Below are positions 30,458 through 42,614 of a stretch of 64,000 nt of DNA, piece by piece. The stretch lies in assembly GCA_020072785.1 (NCBI GenBank), contig JAIQGG010000002.1, positions 1,364,001-1,428,000 of the forward strand, read 5' to 3'. The translations under genes and the position numbers were made by a program. The first letter of the stretch is position 1. Every line of letters begins with the position of its first letter. The stretch comes from Terriglobia bacterium. GTDB lineage: Bacteria > Acidobacteriota > Terriglobia > Acidiferrales > UBA7541. The notes beneath the pieces were generated by a model that saw only the letters and a program-made list of their open reading frames with translations, was not told the DNA's origin and ran no database searches.

Positions 30458-31180
30458 ATGCCCGTCGTCGGATCATCGGCTTATAACACTGCGGGACAGA
30501 TTACGTCGCTGGTGCGCGCGCTGCTGAACGACGCGCAGGGCAATCTGTTTACGGATGCCGTGCTGCTGCCGTATGCGAATTCGGCATATCGCGCGGTGCA
30601 GCGCGAGCTGGCCAACGCGGGGGCCGGCGGATTTCTCACGGACAACGTACAGGTGGTGGTGACGGCGGTCGGCGCCGCGGATCCCTCGCTGCAGGTGTCC
30701 ATCACCGACGCGACGGCGCCGCCCAATCAGTTGCCGACGGATCTGCTGGCACCGTTGAAGCTGTGGGAGCGGGCGAACGGGTCCTCGGACGACTTTGTGG
30801 AGATGGTGGACCTCTCGCGGCACGGGGGGCTGCCGTCGCGGGCCCAGGGCGTGACGCTGAGCGTGTGGGAGTGGCGCGCCGACGGGATCTATTTTCTGGG
30901 GGCAACGCAGGACACCCAGGTGCGCATCCGCTACCTGAAGTCGTTCCCGGACCTGGCGGATGCGACGTCGCCGGTGCTGGTGCGCAACGCGCAGGAAGCG
31001 ATCGCCTACGGCACGGCGGCGCTGGCGGCCTGGGCGCGCGGGACACCGCTGGCGGAGAAGTGGGACACGGCGGCGAGCGACGCGATCGAGAGCCTGGTGT
31101 CGGCGGCCGTGCGGCGGGAGCAGCAGACGGCGCGGCGGCGGCGGCCGTTTTCGGCGCGGTCGGGTTACACACCGTTTTAG
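30458..31180 (+). CDS. phage head-tail adaptor-like protein
   Basis: This 240-residue protein starts at the ATG at 30,458 after GAGGCAAAGG. The N-terminal helical part ITSLVRALLNDAQGNLFTDAVLLPYANSAYRAVQRELAN is typical of podovirus adaptor proteins (P22 gp4-like position). LPTDLLAPLKLWER, GIYFLGATQDTQVRIRYLKSF and NAQEAIAYGTAALAAWARG follow, and then a basic tail. Such proteins dock below the portal and receive the tail hub. The match is by pattern and position. Confidence 0.65.
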   Translation: MPVVGSSAYNTAGQITSLVRALLNDAQGNLFTDAVLLPYANSAYRAVQRELANAGAGGFLTDNVQVVVTAVGAADPSLQVSITDATAPPNQLPTDLLAPLKLWERANGSSDDFVEMVDLSRHGGLPSRAQGVTLSVWEWRADGIYFLGATQDTQVRIRYLKSFPDLADATSPVLVRNAQEAIAYGTAALAAWARGTPLAEKWDTAASDAIESLVSAAVRREQQTARRRRPFSARSGYTPF

Positions 31181-31235
31181 GAATAGCTGCAGCGGCGGGC
31201 TTTGGCCCGCCATCCTGGTTCGCGAGGATGCCGCC

Positions 31236-31281
31236 CTCCCGACCCGGCCGGGATAAATTCCGGGCGGCGCCACACAATTGT
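31236..31281. repeat. compound palindrome with CTCCCGAC core
   Basis: GCCGCCCTCCCGACCCGG continues to CCGGGATAAATTCCGGGCGGC. It shares the core of the elements at 3,321 and 13,417, and ends just before the next gene's ribosome site. Confidence 0.55.
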
Positions 31282-31296
31282 TTTGGAGAGGACACG

Positions 31297-31644
31297 ATGG
31301 CGATAACGATTGCATTGAGCCCCTTGAACGTGGACAGCAGCGCGAGTAACTTCGCGTACGCGATAGCGGCGCTGACCTTTTCGGGGAATTACGCGACCGG
31401 CGGGGACACGCTGGACTTCACACAGGTGGCGGACAAGATTCCGAGCACGCAGATTGTGCAGGCGTTCGCGGAATCACAGAACGGGAACGCGGGCTACTAC
31501 GTGGCCGTGGCCGGGAGCGCGCTGAACAACTGGAAACTGAAGGCGTTCAACGGCGGCGGGACGGAAATTACGGCGGGAGCGTATCCGGCGAGCGTCACAA
31601 CGGACGTAGTGCAGCTCTCGATCACGGCGCGCAAGCTGCTGTAG
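31297..31644 (+). CDS. small phage virion-like protein
   Basis: This 115-residue protein has GGAGAGGA before the ATG at 31,297. It is beta-rich without signal: ITIALSPLNVDSSASNFAYAIAALTFSGNYATGGDTLDFTQVADKI, then GYYVAVAGSALNNWKLKAF and TTDVVQLSITARKLL. Its size and composition resemble minor head-decoration proteins. The function is unknown. Confidence 0.6.
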   Translation: MAITIALSPLNVDSSASNFAYAIAALTFSGNYATGGDTLDFTQVADKIPSTQIVQAFAESQNGNAGYYVAVAGSALNNWKLKAFNGGGTEITAGAYPASVTTDVVQLSITARKLL

Positions 31645-31748
31645 CACCAATTGCAGCGTGCGCCGTGTGCGGGCAGGATAAGGAAAAAGAGCACAGGCTG
31701 AAGCCTGGGCCACGGACGGGATCAGCGCAAGATGCGAGGGAAAACGCG

Positions 31749-34700
31749 ATGAGGCTTCGTTGGATTTGGCTGCCGATAACGCTGCTGCTGTGGCCGCTGG
31801 CGCCGGGGGCGCGGGCGCAGAGCTCGCGCAAGGACGATATCGTTCTGAATGCCCGCGGATTGCCGCTGGCGGGTGCGACGGTACGGGTGTGCGCCATGCC
31901 GGCGTCGGGGCAGCCGTGCACGCCGCTGGCGCTGATCTATTCGGACGCGGCCCTCACGCAGGCACTGGCCAACCCGACGACCACGGACGGCCTGGGGAAC
32001 TACTACTTCTACGCCGCGCCGGGGAAATACATGCTCGAGATTTCCGGGCCGGGGATCACCACGCGGCAGATCCCCAACGTGATTCTGCCGAACGATCCGA
32101 CGGCACCGTCCTTCAGCAGCCTCTCGAGCTCGGGAGCGATGAGCGCGTTCTCGCTGAACCTGGGCGGCAACCTGACGGTGAACGGGAACGCCACGGTGGC
32201 GGGTTCGCTGGCCGGCGGGACGATGAATTTAGCGAATCAGGGCGTGGCGCCGGGCGCGGCGAGCGCGGGCACAGTCAATCTCTACACGAAGACCGCGGAT
32301 AAGCGACTGTACTACAAGGACGACAGCGGGACGGAGATAGGGCCGGTGTCGGGCGGAGGAGCGTCCACCGGCGCGACGAACAGTTGGACGGCGCAGCAGA
32401 ACTTCGATGCTGGAGCGGCGTTCAAGGGGCCTGATCCGTGGTTTGACGTTACGCGCTATGGGGCGCGGGCGGTGGCTGCTGGAGGCATTCCGCAGACCAC
32501 GGCGACCATGGGAGCAGGGTCTACATCTGCAACCCTGGCTGGCGCCAGCACGTTTCAAAATGGCGATGGCCTGGTGGTCTATGGGGCCGGGGCGACGAAC
32601 ACGCTGACGACTCCCGGAGCGCCTACGGTCACACCCTCGCAGGATGCCGGACCCACGGGGATCGGCGTGGTCGTCAGTTCCGCAGCGGCCGCAACAACGT
32701 ACAACTATCAAATCGTCGCGGTGACGAAGAACGGCGGAGTGACCGCCGCAGGTTCCGTGGGCACGGCCACGACCGGGGCCGCGGCGCTGGGCGACAACTC
32801 CGTCTCCATCACCAGCATCGCGCGGTCGAACAACACCAGCACGGTGACCTGCGCGGCTACCTGCGCGGTGGCGGTTGGAGCCGTAGTGTATGTTTCGGGC
32901 GCTTCGGACGTGACCTTTACCGGATTTTTTATCGTTTCCGCTGTCACCGATGGAACGCACTTTGCCTTTACGCAGGGACAAGACACGCGCGCCGGAGCGT
33001 CCACTTCCGCGACTGGCGGCACGCTGCACTGGTACGTCTGCAACCACCTCACCTGGACGGCGGTGCCGAACGCCTGGAAGTACTACATCTACGGACGCAC
33101 GGGAGGCTCGTTGACGCTCATCGGCGTCTCAAAAGCGCTGGATGCAGTTTGGGACGATTACGGCGCAACGATGGATGGAGGAACTACTTTTCCTTCCTGG
33201 GTGCCGTCCACGCCCCCCGTTTCCGCGACGAACGAATGGCTTTCGACGACTATCGTGAGCGGAGCGGGCACGACGAGCGTGACACTTGCCAACGCCGCGA
33301 CCAACGCCGTGAGTGGAGCCACATTTCTGTTCGATGACGTCCCTGGAATCATGGCCGCAATTACGGCCCTAAACGGCAGCAACAACAGCCGGGGAATACT
33401 GCGGTTCCCCTCTGATTTCTTCAACTATTACATCATCAACTCGTACCTGACATTCCCTGTTGGGAATGTATCCGTGCAGGCCGCGGGTCCGTTAATCGTC
33501 AACGAGACCATCGAAATTCCCAGCGGGATGTACTGGAACGGCCACAGTGGAGGCACCCTGGCGGCAACATCATTCGCTCTCTCCCCCGGAGAATTCGTCC
33601 GAGGAAACGGGAACCCGATGTTTTACGCAACGGGACGCAGCACCATTCACTTCGATGCGGTTTCCTTTAGCGGAGACATGGGCAATCAGCAGAATTTGAT
33701 TCTTCTGGACACCGCTACGAACTTCACATGCGACTCCTGCGCGATTGTAAGCAGCAGTTCGCTCAACGATTACATGGGGATGGGCTTTATCGCCCGCGGC
33801 GATTTCTCGTTCAAGTTCCGAAACACCCTGATCTCCGGGGGCGGACCGTCCGCCACCGGGTCTACTCTCACCCCCGGTGCGCTTTTCCGCAAGCGCATCG
33901 GCGATGGCACAGCAGGCGCGAATTTCCTGTTCGAGAACTGCTGGCTGGTCGCCCGGGGAGTCGCGCAGGACTACACAGGAGCCAGTGGCGGCGTCAATTT
34001 CATACAGATGAAATACGTTCAAACGCAGAGCTTGCGCACTCCGGCGCTCATGTTTTCAGGAGCAGGCGTAAAGGGCCAGACCTATCTTGAGGGCTTCACC
34101 CCGGCGGATTTCGCTACACCGGTGGTTGCCAACTGGAGCAATCAGTACGGCATTCATGTGGTCAATTCGACCGGCCCCGCTTCGGGAGTGGGATTTGTCA
34201 CCGGTAATCTCATACCCAATTTGACGTTCTTTAATTCTCCCGTTACTCCGGCTACAGCGGGACAGAACCGGGAAGTGTTGATAAATACCGAAGGGCAAAT
34301 GATGAATGGCGGCCCTTTTATCTCTTCCGGTGTTCCTGCAACTTTAGGCGCCCTCGAAATGCGCCAGCAAATGCACTTTCCGGCGGGGAATACGCTGTTT
34401 TGGGATGGCGCAGTCATGACCGCACCGACCTGCGCGGTCGCCGCTGGCGGCTCCGTGCCGGTAGGTACATGGACGTATGCGGTTAGTCCGGTGTGGCAGG
34501 ATGGAGGCGAGGGGCTATTGTCTCTTCCGTCCAGCGGGTGCACGACTTCCAGCGGCAACCAGACCATCAACATAAGTTGGACCGCGCTCACGGGAGCTTC
34601 CGGGTACAACCTTTACAGGTCAAACGGAGGCGGCTATACCCGCGTGAACCAGTCGCCCTGCGCCGGGCCGCAATTCACCACCACATCGTTTGCTGACACA

Positions 34701-35153
34701 TTTAGTTTTTCCTGCGGTACCGGGGCTCCCGGCGCTGCTGGAGGAGGGCCGGTAAGTTTGACCGGCTCGGCGGTCTACACCCCTAAAATCACGTTAAGCG
34801 GCGAATCTTTCACCGCGAGCCCAAGGAGTCAACAAGACGTGTTTCTTCCGGGTGCGCTCACCTCGACATGGACCGGCTCGACCTGGACCCTCGACAAGGC
34901 CATTACCGTGACGCGCGTCGAGGCGCAGGCGAAAACGGCTCCCGCAGGATGCACGACGAATGCCGTGGTGCGGCTGACCGATGGCACAACTCCGGTGAAT
35001 GTGACCCTCAGCGCCGCCGCCAACAGCAGCGGCGCAATCACGCAGAATTACGCGGGCGGGGCGGCCCTGACCATCGCCGTGAGCACGGCCGCCGCGGGGT
35101 GCACGACCAGCCCAGCGGACGTGAACGTGACGGTGCAGTACAAGATGCAGTAA
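31749..35153 (+). CDS. tail spike or fibre with signal peptide
   Basis: This protein has 1,134 residues. A signal peptide (MRLRWIWLPITLLLWPLAPGARAQ) is followed by a carboxypeptidase-regulatory-like domain (LPLAGATVRVCAMPASGQPCTPLALIYSDAALTQALANP...GNYYFYAAPGKYMLEISGPG) and a pectate-lyase-like beta-helix entry (WFDVTRYGARAVAAGG). Inserted Ig-like repeats, a long beta-helix stretch (about 560-880), then another Ig/FN-like domain and a C-terminal domain follow. Receptor-binding spikes that degrade capsule are built this way. The export signal on a virion-type protein is odd. Start chosen at 31,749 because GAGGG lies upstream and the signal begins there. Confidence 0.75.
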   Translation: MRLRWIWLPITLLLWPLAPGARAQSSRKDDIVLNARGLPLAGATVRVCAMPASGQPCTPLALIYSDAALTQALANPTTTDGLGNYYFYAAPGKYMLEISGPGITTRQIPNVILPNDPTAPSFSSLSSSGAMSAFSLNLGGNLTVNGNATVAGSLAGGTMNLANQGVAPGAASAGTVNLYTKTADKRLYYKDDSGTEIGPVSGGGASTGATNSWTAQQNFDAGAAFKGPDPWFDVTRYGARAVAAGGIPQTTATMGAGSTSATLAGASTFQNGDGLVVYGAGATNTLTTPGAPTVTPSQDAGPTGIGVVVSSAAAATTYNYQIVAVTKNGGVTAAGSVGTATTGAAALGDNSVSITSIARSNNTSTVTCAATCAVAVGAVVYVSGASDVTFTGFFIVSAVTDGTHFAFTQGQDTRAGASTSATGGTLHWYVCNHLTWTAVPNAWKYYIYGRTGGSLTLIGVSKALDAVWDDYGATMDGGTTFPSWVPSTPPVSATNEWLSTTIVSGAGTTSVTLANAATNAVSGATFLFDDVPGIMAAITALNGSNNSRGILRFPSDFFNYYIINSYLTFPVGNVSVQAAGPLIVNETIEIPSGMYWNGHSGGTLAATSFALSPGEFVRGNGNPMFYATGRSTIHFDAVSFSGDMGNQQNLILLDTATNFTCDSCAIVSSSSLNDYMGMGFIARGDFSFKFRNTLISGGGPSATGSTLTPGALFRKRIGDGTAGANFLFENCWLVARGVAQDYTGASGGVNFIQMKYVQTQSLRTPALMFSGAGVKGQTYLEGFTPADFATPVVANWSNQYGIHVVNSTGPASGVGFVTGNLIPNLTFFNSPVTPATAGQNREVLINTEGQMMNGGPFISSGVPATLGALEMRQQMHFPAGNTLFWDGAVMTAPTCAVAAGGSVPVGTWTYAVSPVWQDGGEGLLSLPSSGCTTSSGNQTINISWTALTGASGYNLYRSNGGGYTRVNQSPCAGPQFTTTSFADTFSFSCGTGAPGAAGGGPVSLTGSAVYTPKITLSGESFTASPRSQQDVFLPGALTSTWTGSTWTLDKAITVTRVEAQAKTAPAGCTTNAVVRLTDGTTPVNVTLSAAANSSGAITQNYAGGAALTIAVSTAAAGCTTSPADVNVTVQYKMQ

Positions 35154-35212
35154 AGCGAGCGGTTCGGCCCTTCGAGTTACTTCACTGCTGGAACGGAAAG
35201 GAAGCAATCGTG

Positions 35213-35845
35213 ATGGCAGCAACGCGCGATGTGGTGTGCCTGGTGAACATCTGTCCGGAGAAATGGCCGCCGCGCCACCGGACCTATTTCGGCTCGCTGG
35301 AGATCCATTCGCCGGCGCCGGGGGAGCCGTACGCAATCACTCCGGTGCGCGGCGGGCGCGGGGTGATCGATCTCGGCGACAAGCGCACGATGGAGTACAC
35401 GATCTCCGCGCGGGAGATCGCGGAAGACCTGGCGCGGGAGCTGAACGGCGACTCCGGGGAGGGAAGTTTCCACGGCGTGTTCGTGGCGGCCGGGGAAGCG
35501 CCCACGGCGGCGGAGCTGGCCGGGGCGCGGCGGCGGCTGCAGGAGTTCCAGGAGCGGCTGGTGGGCGCGGCGGACCTGGAATGGGAGCGCACGCACAATC
35601 CGATGTTCATCACGGACCTGGAGCGGCGGGCGGCGCGGCAACTGGGGCTGGAGAAGCCGTGGCTGTACGACCCCAAGCCCCTGGCGGAGTGCCCGGTGTG
35701 CGCGGAGAAGATCAAGCCGGGCGTGGCGGTATGCCGCGGGTGCGGAGCCATCCTGGACCGGGCGCGGGCCGCGCAGTTCGGGCTGGTTGCCGCAGAGGAA
35801 GAGAAGAAAGCCACGGAGACACCGAGGGCCCCAAAAGGGAAGTAA
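35213..35845 (+). CDS. phage tail-module protein with zinc ribbon
   Basis: This protein has 210 residues from the ATG at 35,213 (AAAGGAAG upstream). After a beta-rich N-terminal part (VVCLVNICPEKWPPRHRTYFGSLEIHSPAPGEPY) and a helical region (about 60-140), residues 162-180 form CPVCAEKIKPGVAVCRGCG, a four-cysteine zinc ribbon. The tail is charged (AEEEKKATETPRAPKGK) and is partly derived from a CACAGAG-type repeat. The role is unknown; position between spike and hub suggests assembly. Confidence 0.6.
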   Translation: MAATRDVVCLVNICPEKWPPRHRTYFGSLEIHSPAPGEPYAITPVRGGRGVIDLGDKRTMEYTISAREIAEDLARELNGDSGEGSFHGVFVAAGEAPTAAELAGARRRLQEFQERLVGAADLEWERTHNPMFITDLERRAARQLGLEKPWLYDPKPLAECPVCAEKIKPGVAVCRGCGAILDRARAAQFGLVAAEEEKKATETPRAPKGK

Positions 35846-35934
35846 GGAAAGAGTTGCCAGGAGTCTTGCAGGCAGCTGGCCGTATTTTTAAGCGTACCCC
35901 GTTCTCCTGCAACGACGAGTTTTAACGGATTCCT

Positions 35935-38883
35935 ATGACTACAGCGGGATCATACGACGCACCGATTGAGATATTTGGCGGGCTGGTGACGGATATGGCG
36001 CCGGCGGACCTGCCGCACGGGGTTTCGCCCGATTGCCAGGACGTGGTGTTCAGCAGCGGCGGGGTGGCGACGCGGCCGGGGCTGCAGGCGCTCTTCGGGC
36101 CGCTCGCCGGAAATCCGACGGTCAACTATTTGAAGACCTACGCGACGCTGAACGCCACGCTGCGCACGCTGGCCTTCGACGCCAACGGCGTGCTGTACAA
36201 GGAGACGACGCCAGGGACGCTGACCGGCATTGCCAGCGGGCTGGCGGCAAACGCCCAGGCGAATTCGACGGCGCTTTTCGGGCGGGAGTACCTGGCGATC
36301 AGCGACGGACGCACGGGCAACGACCTGCCGCGGCAGTACGACGACACGAATCTGGACCGCGTGAGCCAGGGCGGGCCGGGAGCGGGACCCTCGGTGGTGG
36401 AGGAAAACGTAGTGGTGAGCGTCGCGGCGAGTCCCAACGGAGCGACGCAGCCGGCGGCGGTGGCTATCGCGGCCAGCCCCAATGGCGCGACGCAGAACGG
36501 CTTTCTGGTGACCATCACGACGACGGCGGCGCACGGGCTCACGGCCGGGCAGTCGGTGACGGTCGCTGGAGTGCTGGTGGCGGGCTACAACGGAACGTTC
36601 GCGGTGGTCTCCGCGCCGAGCAGCACACAGTTCACCTACATCGCGGGGGTGTCGGGGCTGGCGGCCTCCGGGAGCGGGACGGCGGCGGTGGCGACGGCGA
36701 CGGTCCAGACGGCGAGTGCGCACGGATTTTCCGTGGGGCAGCTGGTGACCACGTCAGGAATCGGCGTGGCCGGGTACAACGGGACGTTTGCGGTCACGGG
36801 CGTACCGGACGCCACGCACTTTACCTATACCGCGGGGAGCGGCGGCCTGGCGGCTTCCGGCGGGGGAAGCGCGGCGGCGGCGGGCAGCATCGCCGCGGGC
36901 GTGCATCAGGTGAGCGTGATCTTCAAGACGCGGCAGGGCTACCTGACGCATCCGAGCCCAGCCACGAGCTGGACGGCGAGCGGCGGCAAGCGCGTGGTGG
37001 TGACGAACATCCCGATTGGACCGGCGAACGTGGCGGCGCGCATTTTGTGCTTCACCGGAGCCGGCGGGGCGAGTTTCTTCTACGTCGGGAGCGGCGCGAC
37101 GCTCTTCAGCGGGAACCTGGTGATCGGCGATAACACCACAACCTCGGCGACCGTGGATTTCTCCGACGCGATCCTGCTGGCCGGGACGAACGTGGACGAC
37201 CTCTTTAAGCTGGTGGAACTGGGGGCCTGCGCCGGGGTGCTGGACTACGCGCAGCGGCTGTTCTGGTGGGGCGAACGCACCAAGATGAACAACTGGGTGA
37301 ACCTGGGCTTCGACGGAGGCTTCACCGGGCCGGCGTTCCCGCACTACCCGCTGGGGTGGACGCCGGACGTAGTCTACGCGCCGGGGGGCACGGACGAGCA
37401 GAGCTTCGTGGTATGGGGGGCGGCGTATTCGATCGTGGGCAACGGGACGACGGCGACGCGCGGGCTGCTCACGCAGGGCGCGGTGCAGGATGCACTGGGA
37501 ACGCCGCTGATCCAGGGGAACACGGACTACACGGTGCGGGCTAGGTGCGCGCGCAATGCGACGCTCGCGCAGGGCACGCTGCACGTGGATCTCTACAGCG
37601 CCAGCGCGGCGCTTACGACCACGGGGCTGCAACTGACGGCGGGGCAGCTCACGACCAGCTACGTGGAATACACGGCGCAGCTGACGGCGCCGCTGGGGAC
37701 GATTCCCAGCGATCTCGCGCTGCGCATCTACGCCGACGGGACACCGAGCCAGTTCGGCCAGTTTTACATCGATTGCATCGAGATCTACCCGACGCTGCAG
37801 CCGGTGAACGCGACGCTGGTGCGGGCCAGCCGCGTCGAGGACCCGGAAAGCTACGACGGAGTGAACGGGTTCCTGAGCGTGGCGGAAAACAACGGGCAGG
37901 CCGTGCGCGCGGCGTTCAAGTTGCGCGAGCTGCTCTATTTCGTGAAGGAGCATTCGCTGTACGTGACGCAGGACGACGGAACGAACGAGCCGGCGTTGTG
38001 GTCGATCGCGGAGGTGTCGCGCAAGGTGGGCACGCCGTCGGTGCGCGGCGTGGGCCTGGGCGAAGACTGGGTGGTGATCGCGCACCGCTCGGGGCTGTAT
38101 CTCTTTGCGGGCGGCGAGCCGGTGAAGATTTCGCAGGAAGTGCAGCCGCTGTGGAACACCATCAACTGGCAGTACGCGCAGACGCTGTGGGTGACGGTGG
38201 ACACCAAGGAACGGCGCATCCTGGTGGGGGCGCCGTTCGGCAGTGCGACCTCGCCGAACAAGGTGCTGCTGCTGGACTACCGCGACCTGGATACCGCGGA
38301 CCAGATCGCCACGCGCCCGCCGGTGAACATCACATTCGCGGGACGCAAGACGGCGGCGGACAAGACGCGCAAGTGGTCGCCGTGGTCGATCGCGGCGAAT
38401 TGCTGCGCGGTGCTGCAGCGGGCGGATGGCACGGCCGCAGTGGCGTTTGGCGGCGGCACGCCGGGGGTGGGCGGCGGCGGGGCCACGGGCAAGGTCTATC
38501 AGCTCAGCGACACGCAGCTTTCGGATGACGGCGCGGCCATCGCCAGCTACTACATGACGCACTACCTTCCGGAGCGCGCCGTGGAGCAGCAATTGGATCT
38601 GGGAGCGCACCGCAAGCTGTTCACGTATCTGACGCTGTATGTGGAGGGGGCGGGTTCACTGGCGCTGACGGCGTATGTGGGCGCCGCGAGCGCGGCGCAG
38701 GCGCAGCAGCCGCTGGCGCTGAGCTCTCCGGCGCTGCGGGACCTGGAGCTGCCGATCAATGTGAGCGGGGAACGGGTGGCGTTCCGGGTGGGCACGGGCG
38801 CGGCGGGGGCGTGGTTCCGGCTGCAAAAGTTCATCCCCTCGGTGCGCGTGGATCCCTGGGCGCCGGTGCGGGGAGGGAATTAG
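35935..38883 (+). CDS. podovirus tail hub or stabilization protein
   Basis: This 982-residue protein starts PIEIFGGLVTDMAPADLPHGVSPDCQDVVFSSGGVATRPGLQALFG, the usual opening of P22 gp10/T7-tubular-like tail proteins. Residues 170-320 are two tandem beta-repeats with the shared phrase AGYNGTFAVxxxPxxTxFTY. The later half has WGERTKMNN, a carbohydrate-binding-like domain (about 490-620) and ESYDGVNGFLSVAENNGQAVRAAFKLRELLYFVKEHSLYVTQDDG, a beta-propeller-like core. It closes the tail below the adaptor. No signal peptide. Confidence 0.8.
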   Translation: MTTAGSYDAPIEIFGGLVTDMAPADLPHGVSPDCQDVVFSSGGVATRPGLQALFGPLAGNPTVNYLKTYATLNATLRTLAFDANGVLYKETTPGTLTGIASGLAANAQANSTALFGREYLAISDGRTGNDLPRQYDDTNLDRVSQGGPGAGPSVVEENVVVSVAASPNGATQPAAVAIAASPNGATQNGFLVTITTTAAHGLTAGQSVTVAGVLVAGYNGTFAVVSAPSSTQFTYIAGVSGLAASGSGTAAVATATVQTASAHGFSVGQLVTTSGIGVAGYNGTFAVTGVPDATHFTYTAGSGGLAASGGGSAAAAGSIAAGVHQVSVIFKTRQGYLTHPSPATSWTASGGKRVVVTNIPIGPANVAARILCFTGAGGASFFYVGSGATLFSGNLVIGDNTTTSATVDFSDAILLAGTNVDDLFKLVELGACAGVLDYAQRLFWWGERTKMNNWVNLGFDGGFTGPAFPHYPLGWTPDVVYAPGGTDEQSFVVWGAAYSIVGNGTTATRGLLTQGAVQDALGTPLIQGNTDYTVRARCARNATLAQGTLHVDLYSASAALTTTGLQLTAGQLTTSYVEYTAQLTAPLGTIPSDLALRIYADGTPSQFGQFYIDCIEIYPTLQPVNATLVRASRVEDPESYDGVNGFLSVAENNGQAVRAAFKLRELLYFVKEHSLYVTQDDGTNEPALWSIAEVSRKVGTPSVRGVGLGEDWVVIAHRSGLYLFAGGEPVKISQEVQPLWNTINWQYAQTLWVTVDTKERRILVGAPFGSATSPNKVLLLDYRDLDTADQIATRPPVNITFAGRKTAADKTRKWSPWSIAANCCAVLQRADGTAAVAFGGGTPGVGGGGATGKVYQLSDTQLSDDGAAIASYYMTHYLPERAVEQQLDLGAHRKLFTYLTLYVEGAGSLALTAYVGAASAAQAQQPLALSSPALRDLELPINVSGERVAFRVGTGAAGAWFRLQKFIPSVRVDPWAPVRGGN

Positions 38884-38899
38884 CGGTGGCGGGCCGGAA

Positions 38900-41320
<2,421 letters not shown>

Positions 41321-41459
41321 CTGCCCATCCCTACTTACTGTGGAGTGCCGATTGCCTCAGGGAAGCCCCGGCAACAGCATGCGCAGTTTCGTAAAACCAA
41401 TCGTTTTTGTCAATGAACCGAACGGTGGGGGAGTTTCTTCGCAGAAACGTTAAGTACTC

Positions 41460-42002
41460 ATGCTGACGATTGCCCAACTGGCGCCGCTCAAGGAACGCGA
41501 TCCCTATCTTTACGAGACGCTCACCAAGCTCGTGGCGGCGGTGAACGCCACCGGCCAGCGCGCCGGGCTGGATCCCGGGCAGCCGCTACCCGCGCCGCCG
41601 GCGATTGCCGCGCTGACCGTGCAGGCCGCCAACGGCTGGTTCGATCTGGCCATCAGCGACCCCTCGGGTGCGCGGCCGGGGCTTTTCTACTTCGCCGAAT
41701 CGGATACCACGCCGGCCTTTGCCGCGCCCCGCGTCTACTTCCTGGGCGCTTCGCGGAACCTCTATGTGCAGCTGGGCAATCAGACGCTGTACTGGCGTGG
41801 CTATTCCCAGTACATCGGGTCACACCCTTCCGCATCTGTAACGTACGGGAATCCGCCGGTCGCGGTAACCGGGGGTGGGGCGTCCGGGCCCGCGCCGCTG
41901 CCCTCGACCGGGAGCGGTACGTTGCCTCCAGGGGTGGTGCGCGGCGGAAATGGCTTTGGAATTCTCGGCAGCGGGCGGCTGCGCGGGCCGTCGCTGCTGT
42001 GA
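41460..42002 (+). CDS. phage tail-region protein
   Basis: This 180-residue protein has a helical start (LTIAQLAPLKERDPYLYETLTKLVAAVNATGQ), then a beta-rich central part (IAALTVQAANGWFDLAISDPS, FYFAESDTTPAF, VYFLGASRNLYVQLGNQTLYWRGYSQY). The C-terminal 50 residues are Gly/Pro-rich. The core resembles small tail-accessory proteins that dock with fibres. No named family. It is the first rightward gene after the kinase. Confidence 0.6.
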   Translation: MLTIAQLAPLKERDPYLYETLTKLVAAVNATGQRAGLDPGQPLPAPPAIAALTVQAANGWFDLAISDPSGARPGLFYFAESDTTPAFAAPRVYFLGASRNLYVQLGNQTLYWRGYSQYIGSHPSASVTYGNPPVAVTGGGASGPAPLPSTGSGTLPPGVVRGGNGFGILGSGRLRGPSLL

Positions 42003-42021
42003 GCACGGTTTTCAGGCGCAC

Positions 42022-42534
42022 GTGATCGTCCGCGAATACCAACCGGAAGACCTGGAGGCCCTGCGCGCCCTGCATGCGGCGCAAGGCTTTGCCTATCCGT
42101 TCCCGGACCTGGGCGATCCGCTGTTTGTGACCCGGCTGGTGCTGGCGGAAAAGCCCGGGAACCAATCGCCGGGCGCTCCAGGGGAAGAAAATCGCCAGCG
42201 GCACGCCAGCGCTACCCAGGGACGGATCGTGGGGGCGGCGCTGCTGCGCCTGACGGCGGAAGCCTATCTGCTGCTGGATCCGCGCGAGGGGACGCCGCGG
42301 GAACGCTGGACGCGCCTGCTGGCGCTGCATGCCGCCACGGAGGGCGACGCCTGGCGGCGCGGGCTAGAGGACGTGCATGCCTGGCTGCCGCCGGCGATCG
42401 CCGGAAAATTCGGACGGCGGCTGGCGCGGCTGGGCTGGGTGCGCGACGACGCCTGGACGCCCTATTGTCGCCGGCTGACCGATGAAAAAGGTGAGATGGT
42501 AAAAACGTCAAATCGGCCAGAAGCGGCGGGCTAG
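42022..42534 (+). CDS. GNAT-type acetyltransferase, phage-region
   Basis: This protein has 170 residues from the GTG at 42,022. The start VIVREYQPEDLEALRALHAAQGFAY fits the GNAT first strand and helix. IVGAALLRLTAEAYLLLD supplies the central strands, and FGRRLARLGWVRDDAWTPYCRRL the end. The acetyl-CoA loop is not clear. Residues about 48-72 (KPGNQSPGAPGEENRQRHAS) look repeat-derived. Such acetyltransferases are frequent in phage tail modules, with targets unknown. Confidence 0.6.
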   Translation: MIVREYQPEDLEALRALHAAQGFAYPFPDLGDPLFVTRLVLAEKPGNQSPGAPGEENRQRHASATQGRIVGAALLRLTAEAYLLLDPREGTPRERWTRLLALHAATEGDAWRRGLEDVHAWLPPAIAGKFGRRLARLGWVRDDAWTPYCRRLTDEKGEMVKTSNRPEAAG

Positions 42535-42550
42535 AGGGGAATCCCCAGGC

Positions 42551-42600
42551 TCTTCAATTCTTCAAGCTTTCGACTTTCGACTTTCGACTCTTCAACTTTC
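42551..42600. repeat. CTTTCGA tandem repeat
   Basis: Three tandem 7-base units (CTTTCGA) flanked by TTCAA blocks lie directly before the ribosome site of the next gene. An inverted relative (GTCGAACAGTTGAAGAGTCGA) follows that gene at about 43,187, so the two bracket it. Confidence 0.6.
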
Positions 42601-42614
42601 CTCCGGAGGCTTCC

